Below, one piece after another: positions 8,764 through 16,975 of a DNA stretch of 64,000 nucleotides. The notes under the pieces are model-generated. The model searched no databases. It saw only the letters and a program-made list of their open reading frames with translations, and was not told the origin of the DNA. Origin of the DNA: Anaerostipes hominis (ex Lee et al. 2021) (GTDB lineage: Bacteria > Bacillota > Clostridia > Lachnospirales > Lachnospiraceae). Within the stretch, counting starts at the first letter, position 1; the number at the start of each line of letters is the position of its first letter. The stretch spans positions 88,730 to 152,729 of the forward strand of contig NZ_NQOG01000007.1 in NCBI RefSeq assembly GCF_002270485.1, given 5' to 3'. The position numbers were made by a program, and so were the translations under genes.

Positions 8764-10581
8764 ATGGAAATGAAAACAATTGAGATCTATGGATTTGAAG
8801 GAATCACGAAGAGTATCCTTTATCCTCAAAAGATCAATCTTTTACTTGGAGAAAATGGGACAGGAAAAAGCAGTACTCTGAGGGCCATACGCTATGCCCT
8901 TACAGGAGAGCATGGAGATCATTTTATTAACATGCATGTTGCCTCATGTCGTGTAGTAATCGAATTCACAAATGGTATCATCATTTCAAGAGAGGCGACT
9001 CCCAATGCTAAAGGAGCCATGATCACAAAATGCAGAATGAACGGGAAGGCAACAACGGCAAAATCCATCACAGAATTCCTTACACAGGAAGGATATGATA
9101 GTGCATCATTGAAGCTTATGACTGCTGGGGACATCGCCAATGCCCTTCCAGATAGTGAGGGCCTGGCAGAATACATCTTATCTCAGCTTAACATGAATCT
9201 GTCTTTTGAAAGCATTGAAAAACATGCCGGAAAGATTAACCCCAAAACAGTTGAACTCATGAGGAGGTACTTTCCAGAAGGTAATTTTAGTATTGATAAG
9301 ATCACAGAGGTACATGATACGATCAAGACAGAGCGCACGATTTTAAATCGAAAATTAAAAGAACATCAGGCAAAAGCGGTCTTTCACGGAATAACACCGG
9401 GGCGCACGGAAGCGGAAATACAGAAAGATCTGAATGAAATTTTAAAAGTAGAAGCATCTAAGGATGCAGTAAAAGAAGCACATGCCTCTTACCAGCAAGC
9501 GCTTGCGGCAAGAAATAAAATCCTTGCAGAAATTAAAGTCCAAGAAGAGTTATATGATGCTATGGAAGTGGTAAGGCCGAATCCAGCGCAAAGGGAAAAA
9601 ATAGAAAAGGAAATTAAAAATCTGAAAAAGCAGGCTGCAAATTTGACCCGTATGGAAACTACACTGCTTCAAAATATCGAAATGTATGAAACAACACTTG
9701 ATAATCTATCCTCGAATTGTTGTCCATTGTCGGAAAAACTAGTCTGCAAGACGGATAAAAATGAGATCAAGGGAGAACTGCAGGAACTAAAACAACGAAA
9801 TAAAGAAGAACTTAATTTAGTCCGTGATTCCATTTCAACAAATAAAATCAGAATGGAAGCAGAGGAGAAGAAACTGAATGATTTCACAAAAGGAGAAGCC
9901 GCGTATCAAAAGAAGTTAAATATTTGTTCCAAAATCACCCTCTTAAAATCCAACCTCCCACAAGTTCCAATAAAACCAGCAAAGCCGCCAGAAGAAGAAA
10001 CAAAAAATGAAGATTTTTCAAAGAAGAAAATTCTAGAAAACGAAAAGAAAAACTTGGAAGATTATAAATATGCGAAAAAGGAGAAACAAAAAGCTGACAG
10101 TCTTCAGGCAGATATTGATATCTATACAGATGCCATTAACTTTTTGTCACCAAAAGAGGCAGGTGGTATCAAAGAAAAAATCCTTATGTCGGCATTGTCC
10201 GTTTTTGTTTCTCATTGTCAGGATCGCGCCAGACAGCTGAATTTTCCATTTACCCTTCAACTCCATTGTAAGAAAGGGCTGGAATTTTATTGTGAAGATA
10301 AATATGGGAATTCGATCCCCGTAAGAAAAGCTTCTGAAGGAGAACAGATCCACTTAGTCTTCCTTATTCTCGATATGATTAACCAGCTGACCAATACAAA
10401 ATTTTTAATTATAGACAATTTCAATCATATGGATAAGGCTAATTTTGAATCCTTAATACGGTTACTACAGAGGAAAGAGGTTGCAGATGAATATGAACAT
10501 ATTTTTGTTGCGCAGCTGCCATTCCAGGAAATTCAGGATTATCTGGAAAATAAACAAAAGTTAAATGTCATTTCCATGTAA
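8764..10581 (+). CDS. Rad50/SMC-like AAA ATPase
   Basis: 605 aa. Walker A is GENGTGKSST at 29-38; an ABC-type signature is near 'SEGEQIHLVFLIL' and Walker B is 'FLIIDNFNHMD' with D551. The middle is coiled coil, interrupted near residue 320 by CCPLSEKLVC, at the place and with the Cys pattern of a degenerate Rad50 zinc hook. Short Rad50/RecF-like ATPases of phages and plasmids handle DNA ends with a nuclease partner; the adjacent RecJ-like gene is a candidate. It is the only gene between a CATACTA element and a terminator. Confidence 0.8.
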   Translation: MEMKTIEIYGFEGITKSILYPQKINLLLGENGTGKSSTLRAIRYALTGEHGDHFINMHVASCRVVIEFTNGIIISREATPNAKGAMITKCRMNGKATTAKSITEFLTQEGYDSASLKLMTAGDIANALPDSEGLAEYILSQLNMNLSFESIEKHAGKINPKTVELMRRYFPEGNFSIDKITEVHDTIKTERTILNRKLKEHQAKAVFHGITPGRTEAEIQKDLNEILKVEASKDAVKEAHASYQQALAARNKILAEIKVQEELYDAMEVVRPNPAQREKIEKEIKNLKKQAANLTRMETTLLQNIEMYETTLDNLSSNCCPLSEKLVCKTDKNEIKGELQELKQRNKEELNLVRDSISTNKIRMEAEEKKLNDFTKGEAAYQKKLNICSKITLLKSNLPQVPIKPAKPPEEETKNEDFSKKKILENEKKNLEDYKYAKKEKQKADSLQADIDIYTDAINFLSPKEAGGIKEKILMSALSVFVSHCQDRARQLNFPFTLQLHCKKGLEFYCEDKYGNSIPVRKASEGEQIHLVFLILDMINQLTNTKFLIIDNFNHMDKANFESLIRLLQRKEVADEYEHIFVAQLPFQEIQDYLENKQKLNVISM

Positions 10582-10584
10582 ATG

Positions 10585-10616
10585 AAAAAGGATGGGGCTT
10601 CCTGTCCTTTTCTTTT
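10585..10616 (+). terminator. Rho-independent terminator
   Basis: AAAAAGGA, a G/C-containing loop, TCCTTTTC right after the ATPase stop codon. Confidence 0.65.
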
Positions 10617-10632
10617 GAAAAAATGACATCTC

Positions 10633-10655
10633 TTTTTTCATACTATAAATGAAAG
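10633..10655 (+). promoter_or_regulatory. CATACTA promoter element (close to consensus)
   Basis: TTTTTCATACTATAAATGAA, CATACTA at 10639-10645, 31 bases before the next ATG. The outer TTCAT and ATGAA also form an inverted repeat. A TTGAAA about 18 bases upstream could act as a -35 in this copy only. Confidence 0.7.
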
Positions 10656-10676
10656 GACAAACAGGAGGAAAAATTT

Positions 10677-11318
10677 ATGGTATTAAAAGAGGAAGTCATT
10701 AATCAAAACTATGGTGTATTTGCAGGGAGAATCGTGCAGCTTAGAAAACGAGAAAAGGATGCGTTGATCGTGCTCGCCGTCAACCGTGGAAGTTTTGTAA
10801 ATTTTCTGGTATTTTTCAGCAACGATAGAAACATCGTTGATGGATTTCGGGTAAGTGAATATGTTCGAATCCATGGATATGTGAAGACTGGATATATTGC
10901 CGCTCCACGTCGTGAAGGGGAAGAAGGGTTCCATTTTCAGAAACTGATTGCTACGGATATTCGAAGGCCAGAAAGTAGATTGAAAAGGCTGGGTCTTCAT
11001 TCCAGGTCAGAAGCGGTTTTTGAACCAGATGAAAACCGATTGATCCTTTCTGGAAAGGTTACATACCTTGGCAGAAAAGAGGATGGATATGACCTTTTGA
11101 GGATCCGCATTGAAGAAGAACCAGACGAAGAGACAGGAAAGATTAGATTCCAGGCTCCGGGCATCGTCTTTTACAAAGAAAAGAAAAATTGGCTTGATGA
11201 GATTGAAGAAGGAGACAGTGTATGTGTCCAGGCCGAAATACAGACATTTATGACTCCCAGTAAACGGAAGATTACTAGGATCGTATGCAACGATCTGGCG
11301 AAGATTGAAGAGATTTAA
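10677..11318 (+). CDS. Tandem OB-fold nucleic-acid-binding protein
   Basis: 213 aa with two OB-like halves, about 8-95 and 120-205. The first has 'NFLVFFSNDRNIVDGFRVSEYVRIHGYVKT', and the second 'SGKVTYLGRKEDGYDLLRIRIEE...GDSVCVQAEI', both in the SSB/OB pattern. A second SSB-like gene is at 131. Monocistronic: AGGAGG before the start, a CATACTA element upstream and a strong terminator after. Probably an accessory SSB or a replication factor; the family is not identified further. Confidence 0.65.
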   Translation: MVLKEEVINQNYGVFAGRIVQLRKREKDALIVLAVNRGSFVNFLVFFSNDRNIVDGFRVSEYVRIHGYVKTGYIAAPRREGEEGFHFQKLIATDIRRPESRLKRLGLHSRSEAVFEPDENRLILSGKVTYLGRKEDGYDLLRIRIEEEPDEETGKIRFQAPGIVFYKEKKNWLDEIEEGDSVCVQAEIQTFMTPSKRKITRIVCNDLAKIEEI

Positions 11319-11326
11319 ATCATTGG

Positions 11327-11350
11327 CGCATCCGAAAGGATGCGTTTTTT
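11327..11350 (+). terminator. Rho-independent terminator
   Basis: CGCATCC GAAA GGATGCG followed by TTTTTT; a perfect seven-pair stem with a GAAA tetraloop. Confidence 0.9.
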
Positions 11351-11361
11351 GTATTATGGTT

Positions 11362-11383
11362 TATCTTCATACTAAGTATAGAA
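11362..11383 (+). promoter_or_regulatory. CATACTA promoter element
   Basis: ATCTTCATACTAAGTATAGA, CATACTA at 11368-11374, 64 bases before the RecJ-like gene. The leader holds a small GGAGA/TCTCC hairpin just before the ribosome site. Confidence 0.65.
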
Positions 11384-11438
11384 CTATTGAAAGAAGCTTT
11401 GGAGAGAAATTTAAGATTCTCCAGAAAGGAGTTTATAA

Positions 11439-13130
11439 ATGCAATGGAAATCAAGAGGTTTAAACTGTATTGAAGATGTCATATTGGCAAATCATCCAGA
11501 AGATGATTCTATTAATGCGTTTCTCAACGTAAAGCCCTATTATTTTATTCAAAATTTAGATGATATGGCTCAATTTATCATGAAAGGAATTACAGATGGA
11601 AGACCGTTTACCATCATCGGTGATTATGATGCGGATGGAGTTTGCTCTACATATGAACTATATCTTCTCTTGAAAGAACTTGGAGCCGCGGATATTACTA
11701 TTAGGCTTCCAAGGCGTTTTAGTGAAGGGTACGGTCTTAATGAATCCATTATTGATGAAATAGAGGAAGGGATCCTCTTAACTGTGGATAATGGGATAGC
11801 TGCTTGTGAAGCGATTGAGAAAGCAAAAAAGAAAGGCCTATTGGTCGGAATCATTGACCATCATTTAAACCGCAGAAAAGAAGATGGAACAATACTCAAC
11901 CCACCTGCAGATATCATTGTTGATCCGAATGCAGATGGACTAGGAGGAGATTTTAATGGATACTGTGCAGCCGGCCTCGTCTATAAACTGGCCCAGCATA
12001 TGGGGATTCAATCGAAACCACTTGAGTACATTTTAAGCTATGCGGCTATTGCGACAGTGGCTGATGTCATGGATCTTGTTAAAGATAATCGAAAGATTGT
12101 TATAGAGGGGCTATCAATTTTAAATGACTTTCGTAAGTGTCCAATGGCACTTAGCGTCCTGATGCGTGAGATGTATTGTAAAACTTTAACCGCAAAGGAC
12201 ATTGGATTCATGATCGGGCCAGTGATCAATGCGTCTGGCCGCTTGCTAGATGACGGAGCAAGAAAGGTTCTTGAATATTTTATGAGCAAGGAAGATTTTC
12301 CTTCCCTCGTTGAAAAAGCGAAGGAGCTTAAAGAGATAAATCAGGAAAGAAAAGAGCTTGTTCAAGAAACAATGAAACGGATCCAGGAATATATTACAGA
12401 CAACTGTATTTTTTATGAAAGACCTATGATCATTCAGATGGACGATCTTCATGAAGGCGTTCTTGGTATCATTGCAGGAAGGCTGGCAGAGGAATGGAAA
12501 ACTCCGGCTTTTGTCCTTACAAAAAACGAAACGGGAGAATTCAAAGGAAGTGGAAGGAGTTATGGATCGATCGACTTAAAGGATCTTATGGATCATTGCC
12601 AGGAATCACTGCTCAGTTATGGTGGCCATAAGGCTGCCGGTGGAATCAAGATCGCGGATGAGGCATGTCTTAATCAATTTAAGGAGATGAGTGCTCGTTA
12701 TCTGGAAGGTAAAGATCTGGATGAAGATGAGGTCTATGTTTATGATCTTGAGTTGACTTCGGAAGATGACATAGATGCTGTTTTAGAAGAGTTAAAAAAA
12801 TTCGAGCCATTTGGGCAGGGAAATCCTGCGGTTACATTCTTGATCAAGGATTTTACACTGACTCCAGTCGGGGGAAAATTTTATGAAGCTTTTGGAGATT
12901 CAAACGACCCTCATTTAAAGTGTAATGGAAAAAATATCTCTATGATTGGATTTAGAAAGTTTCATCAATTTCAGGAAGCAGGATGCCCCAGGGTCCTTCA
13001 TGCATATGGGCAGCTTTTACCGTCTGAAAATGGAGGCCGGTTTGAGTTGGAAGATTTTGAAGCAGTACATAAAAAAAAGGAAAGATCCTCTCTTTCAAAA
13101 GCACTATCAAGGGAACTTATGAACTTTTAA
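11439..13130 (+). CDS. recJ: RecJ-like single-strand DNA exonuclease (DHH family)
   Basis: 563 aa, about the size of bacterial RecJ. DHH-domain motifs: DYDADG at 62-67, 'TVDNGI' near 115 and DHH at 140-142. The DHHA1 motif GGHKAAGG is at 395-402, followed by an OB-like C-terminal domain ('KFEPFGQGNP'). RecJ degrades single-stranded DNA 5' to 3' using Mn/Mg ions bound by these residues, in recombination and repair. Its presence beside SSB-like and Rad50-like genes suggests an element-encoded recombination set. The host should also carry its own recJ. Confidence 0.88.
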   Translation: MQWKSRGLNCIEDVILANHPEDDSINAFLNVKPYYFIQNLDDMAQFIMKGITDGRPFTIIGDYDADGVCSTYELYLLLKELGAADITIRLPRRFSEGYGLNESIIDEIEEGILLTVDNGIAACEAIEKAKKKGLLVGIIDHHLNRRKEDGTILNPPADIIVDPNADGLGGDFNGYCAAGLVYKLAQHMGIQSKPLEYILSYAAIATVADVMDLVKDNRKIVIEGLSILNDFRKCPMALSVLMREMYCKTLTAKDIGFMIGPVINASGRLLDDGARKVLEYFMSKEDFPSLVEKAKELKEINQERKELVQETMKRIQEYITDNCIFYERPMIIQMDDLHEGVLGIIAGRLAEEWKTPAFVLTKNETGEFKGSGRSYGSIDLKDLMDHCQESLLSYGGHKAAGGIKIADEACLNQFKEMSARYLEGKDLDEDEVYVYDLELTSEDDIDAVLEELKKFEPFGQGNPAVTFLIKDFTLTPVGGKFYEAFGDSNDPHLKCNGKNISMIGFRKFHQFQEAGCPRVLHAYGQLLPSENGGRFELEDFEAVHKKKERSSLSKALSRELMNF

Positions 13131-13187
13131 TGGCAGACTTACGACAAACTTCTTTCTTTCTGCTTATCTGAAAATAAGGAGGATGGA

Positions 13188-13919
13188 ATGCAGTACCCAT
13201 CACAGATTTACAAAAAAGTGATTTCATTGCCAAAATCAGAAGGGAAACAAACACTGGCTTTGGATGATAAATTGAGAACTTCGATGAAAGAAGCACCGCT
13301 TTCTTATCATGATTCTTCCTCAAGAATTGATATTACTGGGATTATTAAAAAGGAGGAAAGAACAAAGATCTTTTATTCAAACATCAAAGGGAATAACATC
13401 GGATATTTTAAGGAGTGCTGTCAGAATTCGTTGGCGTTCCAAATGAATCCATTGTACGGTGAAGGTGAATACAATCCCTATGAAGTTTATCCAAAGACTC
13501 ATAAGAAAAATGCAGACGGAACTTTTGGTGATATTACAAATTTCCGTTACCGATCCAAAGAAGAAGGCGGGGTCCATAGGATTCATGACATTATGATTCT
13601 ATGCAACCCAAGATCGGGCAGTGCTTTTTATGAAATATTGATTCGGAATGGCTATGCAAATCTTACAAAGGATCAAAATGGCAAAAAAATCATTGATGCC
13701 GCCACAGTTACAGATTTGGAGGAATTTCGATTCTCCCTTGACTTGGCAGATTTCAGTAACCTGGTAAATGATGTTTGTGATTATGTTTTGATTTTCAAAA
13801 ACAATATGTATTTAAGGCAGAAGGAGATTTCCAGCGATGCTCTGAATAGAATCTTAAATAGGAAAAAGGATACAGGGAATCCACCCGTGATTTCGGGTGA
13901 ACCGCCTATTCATTATTAA
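13188..13919 (+). CDS. Unknown protein with SSB-like C-terminal tail motif
   Basis: 243 aa. TAAGGAGG precedes the ATG. It lies 57 bases after recJ with no terminator between, so it is probably cotranscribed. Residues 50-235 form a mixed alpha/beta domain I do not recognise. The C-terminus NPPVISGEPPIHY resembles the tail of the SSB-like protein at 131 (GEPAIYGEPNIN), which hints at a shared partner or family. No catalytic motif is visible. Confidence 0.7.
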   Translation: MQYPSQIYKKVISLPKSEGKQTLALDDKLRTSMKEAPLSYHDSSSRIDITGIIKKEERTKIFYSNIKGNNIGYFKECCQNSLAFQMNPLYGEGEYNPYEVYPKTHKKNADGTFGDITNFRYRSKEEGGVHRIHDIMILCNPRSGSAFYEILIRNGYANLTKDQNGKKIIDAATVTDLEEFRFSLDLADFSNLVNDVCDYVLIFKNNMYLRQKEISSDALNRILNRKKDTGNPPVISGEPPIHY

Positions 13920-13944
13920 AAAAGGGCCTTTTAGGCTCTTTTTT
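13919..13944 (+). terminator. Terminator overlapping the next promoter
   Basis: AAAGGGCC, loop TTTTA, GGCTCT, then a T run that is shared with the T-rich 5' part of the following CATACTA element. Confidence 0.65.
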
Positions 13945-13961
13945 CATACTATTAATGAAGA
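13940..13961 (+). promoter_or_regulatory. CATACTA promoter element
   Basis: TTTTTTCATACTATTAATGA, CATACTA at 13945-13951, 33 bases before the ATG of the CAP-domain gene. Confidence 0.68.
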
Positions 13962-13984
13962 AGAAATGAAAGGTGTGATTGTTT

Positions 13985-15391
13985 ATGAAGAAAATAAGAA
14001 CCCTATTTTGCTGTCTGTTTCTTGCATTTATCCTAAGCTGGACGGTCAAGGCAAAGACTCCGGTAGACCGGCCGCAGGCTTCGAACGCTGAAGAACAGGA
14101 AGATAACTGGTACAATGCCAGCGGGACGATTCAAGCAGATTCTGAGTATGTTTTGGATCCGGAGATACCAGAAAACTATATCCCCATTCCTGGAAAAGAT
14201 GAGACGTATATGGTCGTTGATGAAAAAGGAAATATTAAAAAATATCGGCAGCGAATGAAACAAAAAGATGGTTCTTGGGTCTGGCAGGATGTCAATCCAG
14301 ATATCCCAGATAACTATATGCCGGTCAAAGGTATCAAGAATTTATATAAAGTAATGAATGAAGACGGCAGTACCTCTTATATGAAATATATTAGAAATGA
14401 AGATGATACTTATGCTTTTATTACATGTGATAAAAAAGGAAAACCTTTGGAAGATAAAATAAAAGGAGACAAAATCCCTGATAATTATGTCCATATCTCA
14501 AACAATGTTTATGCTGTTTATAATGAGCACGGAGTTATCATTGGCTATAAGAAGCGAAAAACCAAAAAGGATGGTTCTTATTACTGGGCGGATACTAAAA
14601 AACCGAAGGAATCTTCAAAAAAAGATTCCAACATTGTTAATGGAGGGTTAAGTAAGAAGAAAACATCCTCTCAAAGTAACGTCCCTGCTGCACAAAAGAA
14701 GGGATCAAACCCTTCCGTTACGCAGACCAATGGATCTGGTGCCAAAAAGAAAAACAGTGACGGAAGTTATACACAAACAGAAAGTTATACAGAGACAAAA
14801 ATAAAAGGAAATTATAGAATAACTTATAAAACGACAATTACAAAAAAATATGACTCTAGGGGGAATCTGCTCTCTACAAAAAAAGTGGGGCCTAATGAGA
14901 TCAGCAAGACAAAGGTATCGGGCAGCAGTAGTTTAAACGCTCCGGATAAAAGCTCTGTAAAAAACAGGCTGGATGAGGAAGCAGCTCGAATGGGTGCGAA
15001 GGTTTCATACCAAACTTCCATGGAAACCAAACTTTTAACTGCCCTAAATGCAGAACGCCAAAGCGAAGGTATAAAAGCTTTATCAAAAACAGCAAATGCA
15101 TATAAAATTGCAAAATGCAGAGCAGCAGATATGGCGCTTTATGATTATGTGGATTATGACAGCTATCTTTACGGAAGTCTCAATGCCATGTTGAAAAAGT
15201 ATGGCATTCGCTATGAGACTTCAGGGATGAACATCTGGAAGACAACCAATCGGGATGTCGATGGAATTAATGCAAGATTTCAGGCAGTCAGTGGATCCAG
15301 AAAGACAAGGATGTCAAAGCATGCATCCGGCGTCGGAATCGCAGTTGTTAAAAAAGGCGGATATTATTATATATGTGAAGTATTTCTGTAA
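13985..15391 (+). CDS. Secreted protein with three N-terminal repeats and CAP/SCP domain
   Basis: 468 aa. A signal peptide (KKIRTLFCCLFLAFILSWTVKA) leads. Three repeats of about 45 residues follow, starting 'IPENYIPIPG', 'IPDNYMPVKG' and 'IPDNYVHISN', each ending in an aromatic strand ('GSWVWQDVNP', 'DTYAFITCDK', 'GSYYWADTKK'). A Ser/Lys linker leads to a C-terminal CAP domain (about 345-468) with 'LLTALNAERQSEGIKAL', 'AADMA' and a final 'GYYYICEVFL'. CAP proteins are extracellular and varied in role. The usual His/Glu pair is not clear, so it may be non-catalytic. ATG 13985 chosen over a TTG at 13979. Confidence 0.75.
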   Translation: MKKIRTLFCCLFLAFILSWTVKAKTPVDRPQASNAEEQEDNWYNASGTIQADSEYVLDPEIPENYIPIPGKDETYMVVDEKGNIKKYRQRMKQKDGSWVWQDVNPDIPDNYMPVKGIKNLYKVMNEDGSTSYMKYIRNEDDTYAFITCDKKGKPLEDKIKGDKIPDNYVHISNNVYAVYNEHGVIIGYKKRKTKKDGSYYWADTKKPKESSKKDSNIVNGGLSKKKTSSQSNVPAAQKKGSNPSVTQTNGSGAKKKNSDGSYTQTESYTETKIKGNYRITYKTTITKKYDSRGNLLSTKKVGPNEISKTKVSGSSSLNAPDKSSVKNRLDEEAARMGAKVSYQTSMETKLLTALNAERQSEGIKALSKTANAYKIAKCRAADMALYDYVDYDSYLYGSLNAMLKKYGIRYETSGMNIWKTTNRDVDGINARFQAVSGSRKTRMSKHASGVGIAVVKKGGYYYICEVFL

Positions 15392-15404
15392 AGAGTGGAA
15401 AATG

Positions 15405-15429
15405 TTTTCTTCATACTATTTATGAAAAG
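15405..15429 (+). promoter_or_regulatory. CATACTA promoter element
   Basis: TTTCTTCATACTATTTATGA, CATACTA at 15412-15418, 45 bases before the ATG. No clear terminator separates it from the preceding stop codon, so readthrough from upstream is possible. Confidence 0.65.
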
Positions 15430-15463
15430 CTTATAGACGACAAGAGTAATGAAAGGAGATTTT

Positions 15464-16447
15464 ATGGAAATAACAATCGGGGGCGTTTTAAATCAAGAAG
15501 ATCGCCCCAAATGCAAAGGATTGCATCTTACCAGAGAGCAAATAGGAGTTTGTCAAAAGGTTGCCGAAGAATTAATGAAAAGAAATATTCCTTTTCATTT
15601 TGAAGCGGTCAAAGAGGGGGCTCTTTTTGCAGGAATCACGATTCATGATAGAAAAAGCGGAGAATTCGCTACAATCAAGCTGGATCCGGACGTTAGCCAA
15701 AACATTATAAAAAGTGGTGAATCTATTCCATCTATACTGGAAGGGATCCTAAAAAATATCCTTGTGGACAGGCTGGGAGTCAAAAATCCGGAACAAAAAG
15801 ATATAAAAGAACATTTTTCACAAATACGACAAAAAATCTGTGAGGAGCCAACAAATTTTTCTTTTCGATATGTTGTAGAGGTTTCCCAGTATATCGTAAA
15901 TGAAAAGCCAAGGAACGACTTGTTTTACCGGAAGCTGGATAGTGGATATGCTATCTATTTTATATCCATGCCATATGATAAAAGCGGAAGTGCTAGTCTT
16001 TTAACAAAAGTAATGGCCAGCGAGTTTGAGCTGACACAGAATCTATTGAACTTTAAAGTGGAGGAGGGGGTGCGTGTCGCTTTACAGCTTCATCCAATTT
16101 CGACTGTTTTGAATCAGGATACAAAATGTTTTCGACTTTCAAGTTTTGAGATTGCCGGCGCAATCCTAGATCCAGGTCAGGGTATTTTGAAAAAAATATG
16201 TAAAGAAGCAGAAATTGGAGAAGTCTATTTTAGTATTCATGACCAGTCTTGTGTTGCTTTTTCAACAGAGAAGGAGCTTCTTTATGAAACTATAGAAATG
16301 CTGGAGATGGTTTATGAAGCAGAGCGTGGCGCTTATCCAACGGAACAAGGAACAACAGCTCTTAGAACATGGAATGAAGTTTTTTATTATAACATGCAAA
16401 AGGATACCATTGAAAAAATAAAGGGGGATTCAGGTGAGAAATTATAG
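15464..16447 (+). CDS. Cytoplasmic protein of unknown function
   Basis: 327 aa. The ATG at 15464 follows GAAAGGAG; an ATG at 15449 lies before that site. Soluble and mixed alpha/beta, with no membrane segment. It contains 'YYRKLDSGYAIYFISMP'-like and 'GEVYFSIHDQSCVAFS' strands that recall the DUF5688-type proteins common in Lachnospiraceae; that resemblance is from memory and weak. The next gene, a lipoprotein, overlaps its end by 14 bases, so translation is probably coupled. Confidence 0.65.
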   Translation: MEITIGGVLNQEDRPKCKGLHLTREQIGVCQKVAEELMKRNIPFHFEAVKEGALFAGITIHDRKSGEFATIKLDPDVSQNIIKSGESIPSILEGILKNILVDRLGVKNPEQKDIKEHFSQIRQKICEEPTNFSFRYVVEVSQYIVNEKPRNDLFYRKLDSGYAIYFISMPYDKSGSASLLTKVMASEFELTQNLLNFKVEEGVRVALQLHPISTVLNQDTKCFRLSSFEIAGAILDPGQGILKKICKEAEIGEVYFSIHDQSCVAFSTEKELLYETIEMLEMVYEAERGAYPTEQGTTALRTWNEVFYYNMQKDTIEKIKGDSGEKL

Positions 16448-16898
16448 CAAGGTCCTGATTTTGTCGTTCATACTTGTAGTACTCGCTTCCGGATGTACAA
16501 AAACAAAAGAAGAACATACGTTAGATTCTGACATAGAAGTGTCTGCAGGAAAAGAGAATGCTGATAATGGGGTGAAATCCACAAGAAATGTTATAGAGGA
16601 AACTTCTATTACAAACGATACTGCCATACAGCAGACAGAAGAGCCAACCACAGCCTATATCGCTACCAAAGAAGATGCTTCCCAAAGTCCGTTAAATGGT
16701 ATTGGGACCATAGGCTCTATTTCAGAGGACGAAGTGAAGATTGAGATGTCAGAAGGAGCATATCAAACATTCGTGATCAGGGGCAAGGTTAAAAAAATAG
16801 TAGAGAAGTACAAAGTAGGTACGAAGGTTTCCTTTCGATATAAGTATCTGGAAGGGAGTGCCGCCATGCAGATTATTTCCATTTCAAAGAAATCGTAG
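16434..16898 (+). CDS. Small lipoprotein
   Basis: 154 aa from a GTG start preceded by AAGGGGG. Signal peptide with lipobox LASGC (Cys at about 21), so lipid-anchored outside the membrane. A disordered acidic Thr/Glu linker leads to a small C-terminal beta domain of about 65 residues ('GTIGSISEDEVKIEMSEG...GTKVSFRYKYLEG'), OB- or SH3-like. It overlaps the preceding gene in another frame. Function unknown. Confidence 0.75.
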   Translation: MRNYSKVLILSFILVVLASGCTKTKEEHTLDSDIEVSAGKENADNGVKSTRNVIEETSITNDTAIQQTEEPTTAYIATKEDASQSPLNGIGTIGSISEDEVKIEMSEGAYQTFVIRGKVKKIVEKYKVGTKVSFRYKYLEGSAAMQIISISKKS

Positions 16899-16906
16899 CC
16901 CTATAA

Positions 16907-16957
16907 AAATCCCCTATAAGCAGAAGCAATTACCTTGCCTACTTAATAGGGGGTTTT
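16907..16957. terminator. Probable bidirectional terminator between convergent genes
   Basis: AAATCCCCTATAAG and CTTAATAGGGGGTTTT pair across a loop of about 20 bases, with A runs on one side and T runs on the other. Confidence 0.6.
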
Positions 16958-16975
16958 ATCAATTATCATAGTTTC

